Origin: Pseudoalteromonas luteoviolacea S2607
Lineage (GTDB): Bacteria; Pseudomonadota; Gammaproteobacteria; Enterobacterales; Alteromonadaceae
DNA: 64,000 nt
NCBI RefSeq assembly: GCF_001625575.1
Contig: NZ_AUXV01000034.1
Span: forward strand, 186,001-250,000
Reading direction: 5' to 3'
Part shown: one piece after another, positions 42,910 to 51,451 of the stretch
How the letters are laid out: each line of letters opens with the position of its first letter
How positions within the stretch are numbered: position 1 is the first letter of the stretch
Made by a program: the position numbers and the translations under genes
The notes under the pieces: model-generated
What the model saw: only the letters and a program-made list of their open reading frames with translations
Databases searched by the model: none
Told to the model about the DNA's origin: nothing

Positions 42910-43734
42910 TTACTTAGTACGACGACGTACGATAAATTTATCAGTACGCTTGTTCTTACGTGTCTTAGCACCTTTAGTAGGCTTACCCCATGGAGACACA
43001 GGGTGACGACCACCAGATGTACGACCTTCACCACCACCGTGTGGGTGGTCAATCGGGTTCATGGCAACACCACGAACTGTAGGACGGATACCACGCCAAC
43101 GGTTAGCACCAGCTTTACCTAGTGAACGTAGCATGTGTTCAGCGTTACCTACTTCACCGATAGTTGCGCGACAATCCGCTTCAACTTTACGCATTTCACC
43201 TGAACGTAGACGTAGAGTCACGTACTGGCCTTCACGCGCTAGGATCTGTACATATGCACCAGCAGAACGTGCAATCTGAGCACCTTTACCAGGCTTAAGC
43301 TCAACATTGTGTACTGTAGTACCTACTGGGATGTTACGCATTGGTAATGTGTTACCAGCTTTGATTGGTGCATCAACACCAGACTGGATTGCATCACCTG
43401 CTTTAACACCTTTAGGTGCGATGATGTAACGACGCTCACCGTCTGCATATAATACAAGAGCGATGTTTGCGCTACGGTTTGGATCATACTCTAGACGCTC
43501 AACAACAGCTGGAATGCCATCTTTAGTGCGTTTAAAGTCGATTACACGATAGTGATGCTTGTGACCACCACCGATGTGACGAACCGTGATACGACCGTTG
43601 TTGTTACGACCACCTGATTTAGAGTTCTTCTCTAGTAGCGGAGCGTATGGCTTACCCTTGTGTAGATCAGGGTTAACCACTTTAACGACGTGACGACGAC
43701 CCGCAGAAGTTGGTTTACACTTTTGAAGTGCCAT
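42910..43734 (-). CDS. rplB: 50S ribosomal protein L2
   Basis: 274 residues, an essential 23S rRNA protein needed for subunit association and peptidyl transfer. Contains the conserved GVAMNPIDHPHGGGEGRTSGGRHPVSPWG segment near the C-terminus, with the key histidine in NPIDHPHGG. Confidence 0.98.
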   Translation of the reverse strand: MALQKCKPTSAGRRHVVKVVNPDLHKGKPYAPLLEKNSKSGGRNNNGRITVRHIGGGHKHHYRVIDFKRTKDGIPAVVERLEYDPNRSANIALVLYADGERRYIIAPKGVKAGDAIQSGVDAPIKAGNTLPMRNIPVGTTVHNVELKPGKGAQIARSAGAYVQILAREGQYVTLRLRSGEMRKVEADCRATIGEVGNAEHMLRSLGKAGANRWRGIRPTVRGVAMNPIDHPHGGGEGRTSGGRHPVSPWGKPTKGAKTRKNKRTDKFIVRRRTK

Positions 43735-43751
43735 AATTCTAACTCCCCTTA

Positions 43752-44054
43752 TTACTCGGCGCCGCCGACAAAGTCTAGCTCGCTGCCTTCTTTAAGAGTA
43801 ACGTAGGCTTTCTTCCAGTCTGAACGACGGCCGAAACGCATGCCTGTACGCTTTGTTTTACCCTTAACATTTAGAGTGCGAACACCAGTTACTTCTACTT
43901 CAAAAAGCTTTTCAACAGCTGCTTTAACTTCAGCTTTGTTTGCATCTTTTGCTACTTTGAACACGATAGTGTTGTTCGCTTCAGCAGAGATAGTGCTTTT
44001 CTCAGAGATGTGTGGAGCAAGAATTACTTTTAAAAGACGTTCTTCACTGATCAT
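43752..44054 (-). CDS. rplW: 50S ribosomal protein L23
   Basis: 100 residues (MISEERLLKVILAPHISEKSTI...). Sits at the tunnel exit as the docking site for trigger factor and SRP. Overlaps rplD by 4 bp. Confidence 0.98.
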   Translation of the reverse strand: MISEERLLKVILAPHISEKSTISAEANNTIVFKVAKDANKAEVKAAVEKLFEVEVTGVRTLNVKGKTKRTGMRFGRRSDWKKAYVTLKEGSELDFVGGAE

Positions 44055-44653
44055 GCTAATGACTCCTCAAGTTGCTTCACAGCACCAGCAGTAATTAGAA
44101 CCTTATCGAAAGCGATTAGGCTTACTGGGTCGATGCCAGCTACGTCACGAGTATCAACCTTGTACAGGTTACGAGATGAAAGGAATAGATTCTCATCTAC
44201 TTCTTCAGTCACGATTAATACGTCTTTTAGCTCAAGCTCTTTAAGCTTAGCTACTAGTTCTTTTGTCTTAGGTGCTTCTAAACCGAAGTTTTCAACAACA
44301 ACAAGACGCTCTTGACGAACTAGTTCAGATAAGATGCTCTTGATCGCACCGCGATACATCTTACGGTTAACTTTTTGGCTGTGATCTTGCGGCTTAGCTG
44401 CAAAGCTCACACCACCGCTGCGCCAGATTGGGCTGCGGATTGTACCAGCACGTGCACGGCCAGTACCTTTTTGGCGGAATGGTTTCTTACCACCACCACG
44501 TACTTCAGAACGCGTCTTCTGAGCTTTAGTACCTTGACGAGCACCTGCTGCGTAAGCAACAACTACTTGGTGTACTAATGCTTCGTTAAACTCACGTCCA
44601 AAAGTAGCTTCGGAAACTTCAAGCGCACCAGCGCCTTTAATTGCTAATTCCAT
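44051..44653 (-). CDS. rplD: 50S ribosomal protein L4
   Basis: 200 residues from the ATG at 44653 (MELAIKGAGALEVSEATFGREFNEALVHQVV). A GTG one codon upstream is less likely; GGAG lies 8 bases before the ATG. L4 is both a ribosomal protein and, in E. coli, the autogenous repressor that acts on the S10 leader, a candidate for which lies upstream of rpsJ here. Confidence 0.97.
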   Translation of the reverse strand: MELAIKGAGALEVSEATFGREFNEALVHQVVVAYAAGARQGTKAQKTRSEVRGGGKKPFRQKGTGRARAGTIRSPIWRSGGVSFAAKPQDHSQKVNRKMYRGAIKSILSELVRQERLVVVENFGLEAPKTKELVAKLKELELKDVLIVTEEVDENLFLSSRNLYKVDTRDVAGIDPVSLIAFDKVLITAGAVKQLEESLA

Positions 44654-44670
44654 CACTAAATCTCCAGGAC

Positions 44671-45306
44671 TTATGCTTTAACAGCAGGTTTAACGATAAC
44701 GTCGCCGCCGATAGCGCCAGGTACTGCACCTTTAACTAAAAGCAGGTTACGCTCAGCGTCAACACGAACTAGTTCAAGGTTCTGTGTCGTAGAACGAACA
44801 TTACCCATTTGACCGGCCATTTTCTTACCTTTGAAAACTTTACCAGGAGACTGGTTTTGACCGATTGAACCAGGAGCACGGTGAGATAGAGAGTTACCGT
44901 GTGTAGCGTCTTGCATGCTGAAGTTCCAGCGCTTAACACCACCTTGGAAACCTTTACCTTTTGAAGTACCAGTAACGTCTACTTTTTTCACTTCAGTGAA
45001 AAGTTCAACAGTTAGTTCTGAACCTACTTCAAACTCACCTTCTCCGCCGTTAAGACGGAATTCCCACAGGCCACGACCCGCTTCAACGCCAGCTTTAGCG
45101 AAGTGACCCGCTGCTGGTTTGTTTACACGGCTTGCTTTTTTCTCGCCTGCAGTAACTTGAAGCGCGTTATAACCGTCTGTAGCGTCAGATTTAATCTGAG
45201 TTACACGGTTAGGCGTCGCTTCGATAACTGTCACAGGGATAGATACACCATCTTCAGTGAAGATACGTGTCATACCCACTTTACGACCGACTAGACCTAA
45301 TGCCAT
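44671..45306 (-). CDS. rplC: 50S ribosomal protein L3
   Basis: 211 residues (MALGLVGRKVGMTRIFTEDG...). Assembly-initiating 23S rRNA protein near the peptidyl-transferase centre. Contains FQGGVKRWNFSMQDATHGNSLSHRAPGSIGQNQ, the extended loop including the Gln that is methylated by PrmB in other bacteria. Confidence 0.98.
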   Translation of the reverse strand: MALGLVGRKVGMTRIFTEDGVSIPVTVIEATPNRVTQIKSDATDGYNALQVTAGEKKASRVNKPAAGHFAKAGVEAGRGLWEFRLNGGEGEFEVGSELTVELFTEVKKVDVTGTSKGKGFQGGVKRWNFSMQDATHGNSLSHRAPGSIGQNQSPGKVFKGKKMAGQMGNVRSTTQNLELVRVDAERNLLLVKGAVPGAIGGDVIVKPAVKA

Positions 45307-45333
45307 TTTCCTAAAACCTCTCTAATCTTTCGA

Positions 45334-45645
45334 TTAACCCAGGCTGATTTGAACATCAACACCAGCAGCAAGGTCTAGGCGCATTAGAGCGTCTACAGTC
45401 TTGTCAGTTGGTTCTACGATGTCGATCAGACGTTTATGGGTGCGGATTTCATACTGATCACGCGCGTCTTTGTTTACGTGCGGAGAGATCAATACAGTGA
45501 AACGCTCAAAACGTGTAGGTAGTGGGATTGGACCACGTACCTGAGCACCAGTGCGCTTCGCAGTTTCCACGATTTCCGCCGTTGATTGGTCAATCAAACG
45601 GTGGTCAAAAGCTTTTAGGCGAATACGAATGCGTTGATTTGACAT
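45334..45645 (-). CDS. rpsJ: 30S ribosomal protein S10
   Basis: 103 residues (MSNQRIRIRLKAFDHRLIDQSTAEIVETAKRTGAQVRGPIPLPT...). First gene of the S10 operon; also the NusE subunit of antitermination complexes. Preceded by a structured leader with an attenuator and not by tufA, which precedes it in many relatives. Confidence 0.98.
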   Translation of the reverse strand: MSNQRIRIRLKAFDHRLIDQSTAEIVETAKRTGAQVRGPIPLPTRFERFTVLISPHVNKDARDQYEIRTHKRLIDIVEPTDKTVDALMRLDLAAGVDVQISLG

Positions 45646-45829
45646 TCTTAAACCTCAATTAAAAGAGCATTTAAAAAGAGCATAAAAAAACCGCCGAAAC
45701 TATCTTAAAATACCTAAGAAGTCGGTTGTTCTTTTATTTCTACCATCGAACTCCAAATCGGAGTTCCTGTTTAATAGTCTGAAATCCAGACTTTTCATTT
45801 AACTTTCAGCGGCCAAAAGCCGAGAAAGT
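45646..45829 (-). promoter_or_regulatory. S10 leader with attenuator (L4-responsive type)
   Basis: About 184 nt of leader. In transcript order it holds hairpins AACTTTC...GAAAGTT, AGTCTG...CAGACT and GAACTCC...GGAGTTC. A last hairpin (CCGA..TCTTA / TAAGA..TCGG) is followed by GG and seven T residues, forming a rho-independent attenuator (45686-45725). The order and spacing match the E. coli S10 leader, in which L4 promotes termination at the final hairpin. Direct L4 control here is inference. Confidence 0.85.
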
Positions 45830-45835
45830 TCGCAC

Positions 45836-45863
45836 ATTATAAGGATACTGGTGATAAATGCAA
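45836..45863 (-). promoter_or_regulatory. S10 operon promoter
   Basis: On the minus strand TTGCAT (45863-45858) and a perfect TATAAT (45841-45836) are separated by 16 bp. The start of transcription near 45829 gives a leader of about 184 nt, the size expected for the S10 leader. Confidence 0.75.
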
Positions 45864-46144
45864 CAACTAAATGCAATAATTTTTTCGCATAGCCACCACT
45901 TAACCGTCAATGCTAAAAACACCGCTGACAAAATAAATTATCTGCTTATTTTAGCGTCATACTTACTCAGCGTGTTCAACCTCGTACTATACTTATCGAC
46001 AGAGTTTAAGGCGAAACACCAACATAAATAACATAAACGTGGGGCCTCAGCGCATTATCTAGGCTCTGCATGAACCCTCTGGACAATGGTCAGTCCAGTT
46101 AATCCCTGATATTCTATTGCAAAAATTAATACTTGGTACTGCGT
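45864..46144. promoter_or_regulatory. Divergent region between the S10 operon and plsB
   Basis: 281 bp upstream of both the S10 promoter and plsB. A hairpin (CTGGAC/GTCCAG, 46079-46098) lies 50 bp before plsB. No ORF was seen and no clear plsB promoter boxes could be assigned. Confidence 0.4.
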
Positions 46145-48571
46145 ATGCGCTTATTATCACAAAGCCTCAATGTGCTCGCTCGGTGGACAAATTGGCTCCT
46201 AGTTAAAAGTAAACTGTTACCGGAAGACCCCGTTTCACAGTTTAGTCTCGATCCTAGTCTGCCCACTTTTTACGTGACGCGATTAAATTCTCATGCAGAT
46301 CTCGCAGCGTTGGACCGTATGTGTAAACAGCTTGGTCTGCCAAGCCCTATGCAAAAGCAAACAATCGGCAGTGCCGAAGTGCCGCGATTTATTGCAATGC
46401 AAAACCCAACGCCACTATTTTCCAAAACCGCTAAACCCAGCAATGCTTTGCAGCTGAGTAAAGAAATCTTTCACGCATTGAAAGCAAACCCAACTATCAA
46501 AGCACAGATCCTGCCGGTTTCGGTTTTTTGGGGCAGAGACCCAGGTAAGGAAAAGCCGGGACTTGCCACCTTATTAGGCCACTCGCTCACCCCGAGCTGG
46601 CTTAGGAAAAGTTTTGTCTTGTTATTTTCCGGACGTGATAATTTAGTTCGCTTCTCGGCTCCGATTGCAGTGGAGCAATTAATGAATGACAAGGCTGATG
46701 TTGAAGAACTCCCTCAAAAATTATTGCGTGTAGCCCGTGTGCACTTTCGTCGCCAACAACTCGCAGCCACGGGGCCAAAGTTGCCTTCTAGAGAAGCGTT
46801 GTTTAACTCAATCTTAGCCGCGCCAAGCATCAAGAAAGCCATTGCAGAGGAGGCCAAAGCAAAAGGTTTGAGCCACCACGAAGCTCGCCTCAACGCCCAA
46901 GAATTACTAGATGAAATTGCTGCCAATTATTCAGATGCCATGGTCAGAGTGGCCGACCGTGTTTTAACTTGGCTATGGAATAAACTCTACAATGGTATTG
47001 AGGTAAAAAATGCCGATGAGGTGCGTGCTTTAGCTGATAAAGGCCATGAAATAATCTATGTCCCGTGTCACCGCAGCCACATGGATTACTTACTTTTGAC
47101 CTACGTAATTTACCATCAAGGGTTGGTGCCACCTCATATCGCAGCGGGGGTAAATCTTAATTTCTTCCCTGCGGGTGGAATTTTTAGACGCTCAGGCGCA
47201 TTCTTCATACGTCGCTCTTTTGCCGGTAATAAACTTTACTCAACGGTATTCAAAGAATACCTTAGCCAGCTGTTTATCAAAGGTTACTCAGTGAAATTCT
47301 ATACTGAGGGCGGTCGTAGCCGCACAGGTAGACTGTTACCACCTAAAACCGGTATGCTCGCCATGACAATGCAATCAATGCTGCGCGGTATCGATCGGCC
47401 TATTTCCATTGTGCCTGTCTATATCGGCTATGAGCATGTGATGGAAATAAATACCTACCTCAAAGAACTGGCAGGAAATACGAAGAAAAATGAGTCCGTA
47501 CTCGGCGTATTTAAGGCAATAAAAAACCTAAGAAATTATGGACGAGGCTACTTAAACTTTGGCCAACCCATACACCTTAACCAGTACTTAAATGAGCATC
47601 AACCAGATTGGCGTCAGTCAATCTCTGCTGATGAAGCCCCCAAACCTCAGTGGCTCAACGGTCAAGTGGCCAATGTAGCGGATCAGATCATGACGAATAT
47701 CAATGCCAGTGCCGCGTTGAATGTGATTAATTTGGTCGCAACTATCTTGCTCAGCAATGAACAATTTGCGCTTAGTAGACAGAAGCTCATTGAACAACTG
47801 CGCTTTTATATGGCTTTGCAAAAGCAAGCAAAGTACAGTGATTACGTCACACAGCCTAGTGAAGATGCGGAAGCCTTGCTTGAGCATGCGCTTAGACTAG
47901 AAAAGCTCGAAGTGCTACAAGATGGTTTAGGCGACATCATTACGATAAAAGAACAGGAACGTACACTATTCAACTACTATCGTAATAATATTTTGCATTT
48001 ATTCGCAGTCCCAAGCGTGATTGCACAAATGCTCTTTAATCGCTACGAGGTAACACTTGAAGCGTGCGAAGAAAAGCTCGCGGCACTGTATCCGCTTTTT
48101 GCGAAAGAATGGTTTTTGACGCCTATGCGCGAAGGTTATATCAAAGACATACTCAATAGTTTTGCTGAGCACAACTTAATTACTTTTGATGGCTTTCAAG
48201 CTATCACCAACAAAGACAACAGTGCACTTACTAAGCTAGAAATGCTAGGTAAAGTGTGTCACCTAACGCTAGAGCGCTATGCCATCACCAGTAGTTTGAT
48301 CTTAAAACATCAGGATATAAAGCGAACTGAGTTGGAAAGTGAAAGTGAAATATTAGCCAATCGCTTAGGCACACTGCACGGTATCAAAAGCCCTGAATTC
48401 TTCGATAAAAAGGTACTGAGCAACTTTATCAACACCTTGAAAGAGCAAGAGTATATTGCCATCTCCGAACAACAAACTATCAGTGCAGCAGCTCCATTGA
48501 ACTTGTTGCAGCAACATCTGAATGATTTATTGCCAGCACGGATCTGGCAATCTATTCACGATACACTTTAA
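46145..48571 (+). CDS. plsB: Glycerol-3-phosphate 1-O-acyltransferase
   Basis: Membrane-associated enzyme that acylates sn-glycerol-3-phosphate at position 1, the first step of phospholipid synthesis. From the ATG at 46145 it has 808 residues. Acyltransferase block I is VPCHRSHMDYLLL (HxxxxD); downstream are RSGAFFIRR, the EGGRSRTGR block III, and the IVPVYIGYEHV block. A TTG four codons upstream (46133) is possible. Neither start has a good ribosome-binding site. Confidence 0.95.
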   Translation: MRLLSQSLNVLARWTNWLLVKSKLLPEDPVSQFSLDPSLPTFYVTRLNSHADLAALDRMCKQLGLPSPMQKQTIGSAEVPRFIAMQNPTPLFSKTAKPSNALQLSKEIFHALKANPTIKAQILPVSVFWGRDPGKEKPGLATLLGHSLTPSWLRKSFVLLFSGRDNLVRFSAPIAVEQLMNDKADVEELPQKLLRVARVHFRRQQLAATGPKLPSREALFNSILAAPSIKKAIAEEAKAKGLSHHEARLNAQELLDEIAANYSDAMVRVADRVLTWLWNKLYNGIEVKNADEVRALADKGHEIIYVPCHRSHMDYLLLTYVIYHQGLVPPHIAAGVNLNFFPAGGIFRRSGAFFIRRSFAGNKLYSTVFKEYLSQLFIKGYSVKFYTEGGRSRTGRLLPPKTGMLAMTMQSMLRGIDRPISIVPVYIGYEHVMEINTYLKELAGNTKKNESVLGVFKAIKNLRNYGRGYLNFGQPIHLNQYLNEHQPDWRQSISADEAPKPQWLNGQVANVADQIMTNINASAALNVINLVATILLSNEQFALSRQKLIEQLRFYMALQKQAKYSDYVTQPSEDAEALLEHALRLEKLEVLQDGLGDIITIKEQERTLFNYYRNNILHLFAVPSVIAQMLFNRYEVTLEACEEKLAALYPLFAKEWFLTPMREGYIKDILNSFAEHNLITFDGFQAITNKDNSALTKLEMLGKVCHLTLERYAITSSLILKHQDIKRTELESESEILANRLGTLHGIKSPEFFDKKVLSNFINTLKEQEYIAISEQQTISAAAPLNLLQQHLNDLLPARIWQSIHDTL

Positions 48572-48575
48572 CAAT

Positions 48576-48604
48576 AATGCGTCAGTGCCTAGCGCTGGCG
48601 CATT
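48576..48604. terminator. Hairpin at the plsB-tesB convergent ends
   Basis: AATGCGTCAGTGC and GCGCTGGCGCATT pair over 13 bp with two T-G wobbles around CTA. It covers the tesB stop codon and last codons. No T run, so termination strength is uncertain. Confidence 0.5.
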
Positions 48605-49446
48605 ACACCCTCTTGAATGGTCGACGCGACTAACTCGCCCTTGCGGTTGAAAAACTGTCCGCGAACCAAACCTCTACCGTTGCTGGCACTTGGACTGTCC
48701 ACACTATAAAGCATCCAATCATCCAACCTAAATGGACGATGGAACCACATCGCATGATCTATGGTCGCCACTTGCATATTTGGCTGCATAAAAGAGAGCC
48801 CATGTGGCTGTAATGCCGTTGGTAAAAACTCAAAGTCCGAGGCATATGCCAAAAGATAATTATGAATACGTCTTTCATCTGGCATTTTACCATTGGCTTT
48901 GAACCACACATGGCGTATAGCCGGTGCTTTTTGCGGCTGAAATGGGTTTTGGAAATTGACCGGTCGCATATCTAATGGCATTTCCTGTGTAAACTTAGGT
49001 CTTAGAGACTCTGGGATCAGCTCCGCGTTATCCTGGTAAAACTGCAATGCAGACTTGAGCGTTTCTGGCTCAGGCACTGTCGGCATCTCGCTCTGGTGAG
49101 ACATCCCAGGTTCATCACCTTGGAATGAGGCAGTCATATAGAAGATTGGTTTACCGTACTGAATTGCACTCACTCTGCGCGTGCTGAAGCTGCGGCCATC
49201 GCGGATATTTTCAACATCATAGACAATAGGCTTACTTGCATCGCCTGGGCGTAAGAAATAAGAATGCAATGAATTAACATAACGTCCTTCTGGAAGCGTA
49301 TATTTCGCCGCGGATAGCGCTTGCCCCATGACTTGACCACCAAATACTTGAGGAAAACCAAGATCTTGACTCTGACCGCGATAGATACCCTGCTCGATTT
49401 CTTCCAAACTTAATAAATCAAGTAAGTCCTGTAGCACTTGACTCAT
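48589..49446 (-). CDS. tesB: Acyl-CoA thioesterase II
   Basis: Double-hotdog enzyme that hydrolyses medium- and long-chain acyl-CoA. 285 residues from the ATG at 49446 (MSQVLQDLLDLLSLEEIEQGIYRGQSQDLG), close to the E. coli protein in length and N-terminus; GAGGTG lies just upstream. Candidate catalytic residues are visible in IDHAMWFH (Asp), SPSASNGRG and STIQEG (Gln). An open frame extends five codons further upstream. Confidence 0.95.
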   Translation of the reverse strand: MSQVLQDLLDLLSLEEIEQGIYRGQSQDLGFPQVFGGQVMGQALSAAKYTLPEGRYVNSLHSYFLRPGDASKPIVYDVENIRDGRSFSTRRVSAIQYGKPIFYMTASFQGDEPGMSHQSEMPTVPEPETLKSALQFYQDNAELIPESLRPKFTQEMPLDMRPVNFQNPFQPQKAPAIRHVWFKANGKMPDERRIHNYLLAYASDFEFLPTALQPHGLSFMQPNMQVATIDHAMWFHRPFRLDDWMLYSVDSPSASNGRGLVRGQFFNRKGELVASTIQEGVMRQR

Positions 49447-49520
49447 TGCCCACCTCATCATTGTAGTTACTGCAATTACTGATAATAATACACTAATCTA
49501 CTTTTAAATGAGTATTTATA

Positions 49521-49982
49521 ATGGCTTATTGGTTATTCAAAACTGAACCGGACGCATATTCTCTCGACGACTTAAAAAATGCGCCGCAACAAAGTACATT
49601 TTGGGAAGGTATAAGAAACTACCAAGCTCGTAATTTTATGCGCGACAGTATGCAAGAGGACGACCTCGTCTTTATTTATCACTCTAGTTGCAAAGTACCT
49701 AGCGTGGTCGGTATCGCTAAAGTTACTAAAGCAGCTGAAGTTGACCCATACCAGTTTGATGCCTCAAGTGACTACTACGATCCCAAGTCCAACCCAGACA
49801 ATCCCCGCTGGATTGGTGTTACGGTGCAATATGTTGAACAGCTCACCAATCCGGTGACATTAAAAGCGATCAAAGCGAATGAAGACATTGTCGATCTGGC
49901 TTTGAAAAAAGCGGGTCGCCTATCCATCATGCCAGTCACCGAAGCTGAATGGCAATACATCATCGCCATGTCACAACCGTGA
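49521..49982 (+). CDS. EVE domain protein (PUA-like)
   Basis: 153 residues, a single EVE domain as in human THYN1. It begins YWLFKTEPDAYSLDDL, followed by FWEGIRNYQARNFMR, DLVFIYHSS and VGIAKVTKAAEVDPYQFD. EVE domains carry an aromatic pocket that recognises modified bases; the cellular substrate of this stand-alone form is unknown. It abuts the convergent small membrane gene with no gap. Confidence 0.9.
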   Translation: MAYWLFKTEPDAYSLDDLKNAPQQSTFWEGIRNYQARNFMRDSMQEDDLVFIYHSSCKVPSVVGIAKVTKAAEVDPYQFDASSDYYDPKSNPDNPRWIGVTVQYVEQLTNPVTLKAIKANEDIVDLALKKAGRLSIMPVTEAEWQYIIAMSQP

Positions 49983-50192
49983 TCAACTGTGCTTTTTGCT
50001 GCGGCGAGTTTTGACTCGCCCTTCTTTTGGAATAATGGTGATGTAAAGGAGCAGCGCAATCCAAGAAAAAAACAGTGTACCTATTAACCAACCATTTTTT
50101 TCGTGCCCTTTAGAGCGTTTACTGCCTGCCACTAGACCAATTGGCACGATATATAAGCATACTGCAAACACCAGTAACATCAGCTCATTCAT
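49983..50192 (-). CDS. Small membrane protein coupled to the K+ channel gene
   Basis: 69 residues from the ATG at 50192. Hydrophobic helices at about 3-23 and 37-57 flank a basic loop (SKRSKGHEKNG), and the tail is basic (KTRRSKKHS). The start overlaps the channel gene's TGA (ATGA), so translation is probably coupled. An in-frame ATG four codons upstream is less likely. I do not recognise the family. Coupling hints at a partner role with the channel. Confidence 0.65.
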   Translation of the reverse strand: MNELMLLVFAVCLYIVPIGLVAGSKRSKGHEKNGWLIGTLFFSWIALLLYITIIPKEGRVKTRRSKKHS

Positions 50193-51250
50193 ATCTGCTC
50201 CCAAGCTACCTCATTTACTAATACCCGTTGTGGTGCAATGTAGTGAACAATATCCCCGGCTTTAATGTCATAATCTAACGGGGGATTTAAATCCATGTTT
50301 TGACCACTACGATCATGCGCGATGCCCAACAAAGTCGCGTTATGATGTTCTTTAAAGAACATAAACAGCTGCCCAAAATGGCAGGCTTTCACGGACGAGG
50401 GCAGTTGCAAGCTAAACTGGGTATCGCCGTGCAATGTTGAAAGTAACTCTTCCTGTATTCTACTTGAGCCAGGATCCTGCATAGAACGCACCAAAATTTC
50501 AGCAGACATGGCCGAAGAGCATTCCACGTTTGAACAATGCAAGCGTAATAATCGTGCTTTCGTCTCGTCTGTAAAATGCGCGCTGATATGTGCGCCAGAC
50601 TTTACCATGGGACTAAGTTTCAATGCCGTCGTAAATGTATGATCATCGTCTTTACCATCTACAATGACCTTATCCGCATACTCTACCGCCGCACGCTTCA
50701 ATTGTTCGTCATCGGTAAAACTCACTAATCGCACAAAATCAACCTGTGCAAAACGCAGTAGTGGATGTTCCATATCTTCATGCACGGCCAGTACAATGCG
50801 CCTATCCACCCGCTTGTTATCCGCGAGAATAAATTCAATCATCTTCTCTGTGCGGGTGGGATGCCAACCAAAAATAATAATGTGATCTTTGAGGTGTGAG
50901 AAATTCTTTTCGCCTTTCATAGCCCTTTTTACCCATAATGTAATCTCTTGCCCGACTTTACCCAGCAACACGCCAAACAGCGCCAAGCCAAAGGGGATTT
51001 GAAATAAAGCGACAACCCACCGCCCTAGCTCTGTCGAAGCACTGAAGTCACCATACCCAACTGTTGATGTAGTTACGACGTAGTAATAGACGTATGTATC
51101 GAGTGGCAATAATGCTTGCTCTTTTGACGTCCAAAGTAGTATCCAAGTTAGCAACATATGGCAAAACGTTGCCAGTAATAGAATTTCCCAGCTCGCTCTG
51201 TTTATGTGCGATTGAATTTGTACCAGTATGCGCTTCAATACGATTGGCAT
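50189..51250 (-). CDS. Potassium channel with RCK (TrkA-N/C) domains
   Basis: 353 residues. Two membrane helices (about 22-40 and 76-98) flank the pore and the selectivity filter TSTVGYGD (T63-D68). An RCK N-terminal Rossmann domain follows (about 115-235), beginning HIIIFGWHPTRTEKMIEFIL, in which the usual GxGxxG is altered to GWHPTRT, so NAD binding is doubtful. A TrkA-C-like domain (about 270-350) ends the protein. This is the Kch/MthK-type architecture; gating ligand unknown. Not the same as E. coli Kch, which has six helices. Confidence 0.88.
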   Translation of the reverse strand: MPIVLKRILVQIQSHINRASWEILLLATFCHMLLTWILLWTSKEQALLPLDTYVYYYVVTTSTVGYGDFSASTELGRWVVALFQIPFGLALFGVLLGKVGQEITLWVKRAMKGEKNFSHLKDHIIIFGWHPTRTEKMIEFILADNKRVDRRIVLAVHEDMEHPLLRFAQVDFVRLVSFTDDEQLKRAAVEYADKVIVDGKDDDHTFTTALKLSPMVKSGAHISAHFTDETKARLLRLHCSNVECSSAMSAEILVRSMQDPGSSRIQEELLSTLHGDTQFSLQLPSSVKACHFGQLFMFFKEHHNATLLGIAHDRSGQNMDLNPPLDYDIKAGDIVHYIAPQRVLVNEVAWEQI

Positions 51251-51451
51251 TAATTACCTTAGTTTTGTGTGTTGCTCCTTGATTGACATCATCTTATAGT
51301 GGCAGAGCAAGTCAATGCTTTAACGTTAAAAAGTTGCTTTTTTCAGCATATTTCTGTGAGCCTTACTCTCACTCAAATCAAGTAAAGAACTCGTAATTTT
51401 TGTATTTATATGTGTATACTTTGGAAAGCAGCAATAGTATGAGGTGAAAAT
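51251..51451. promoter_or_regulatory. Divergent region, K+ channel gene and cheV
   Basis: 201 bp between divergent genes. A TATACT near 51415 could be the cheV -10 box. No clear sigma-28 site. Confidence 0.3.

Noticed and set aside
41466..45294. Several plus-strand frames of 60-124 codons across the ribosomal operon
   Set aside because: Antisense shadows of highly biased ribosomal protein codons.
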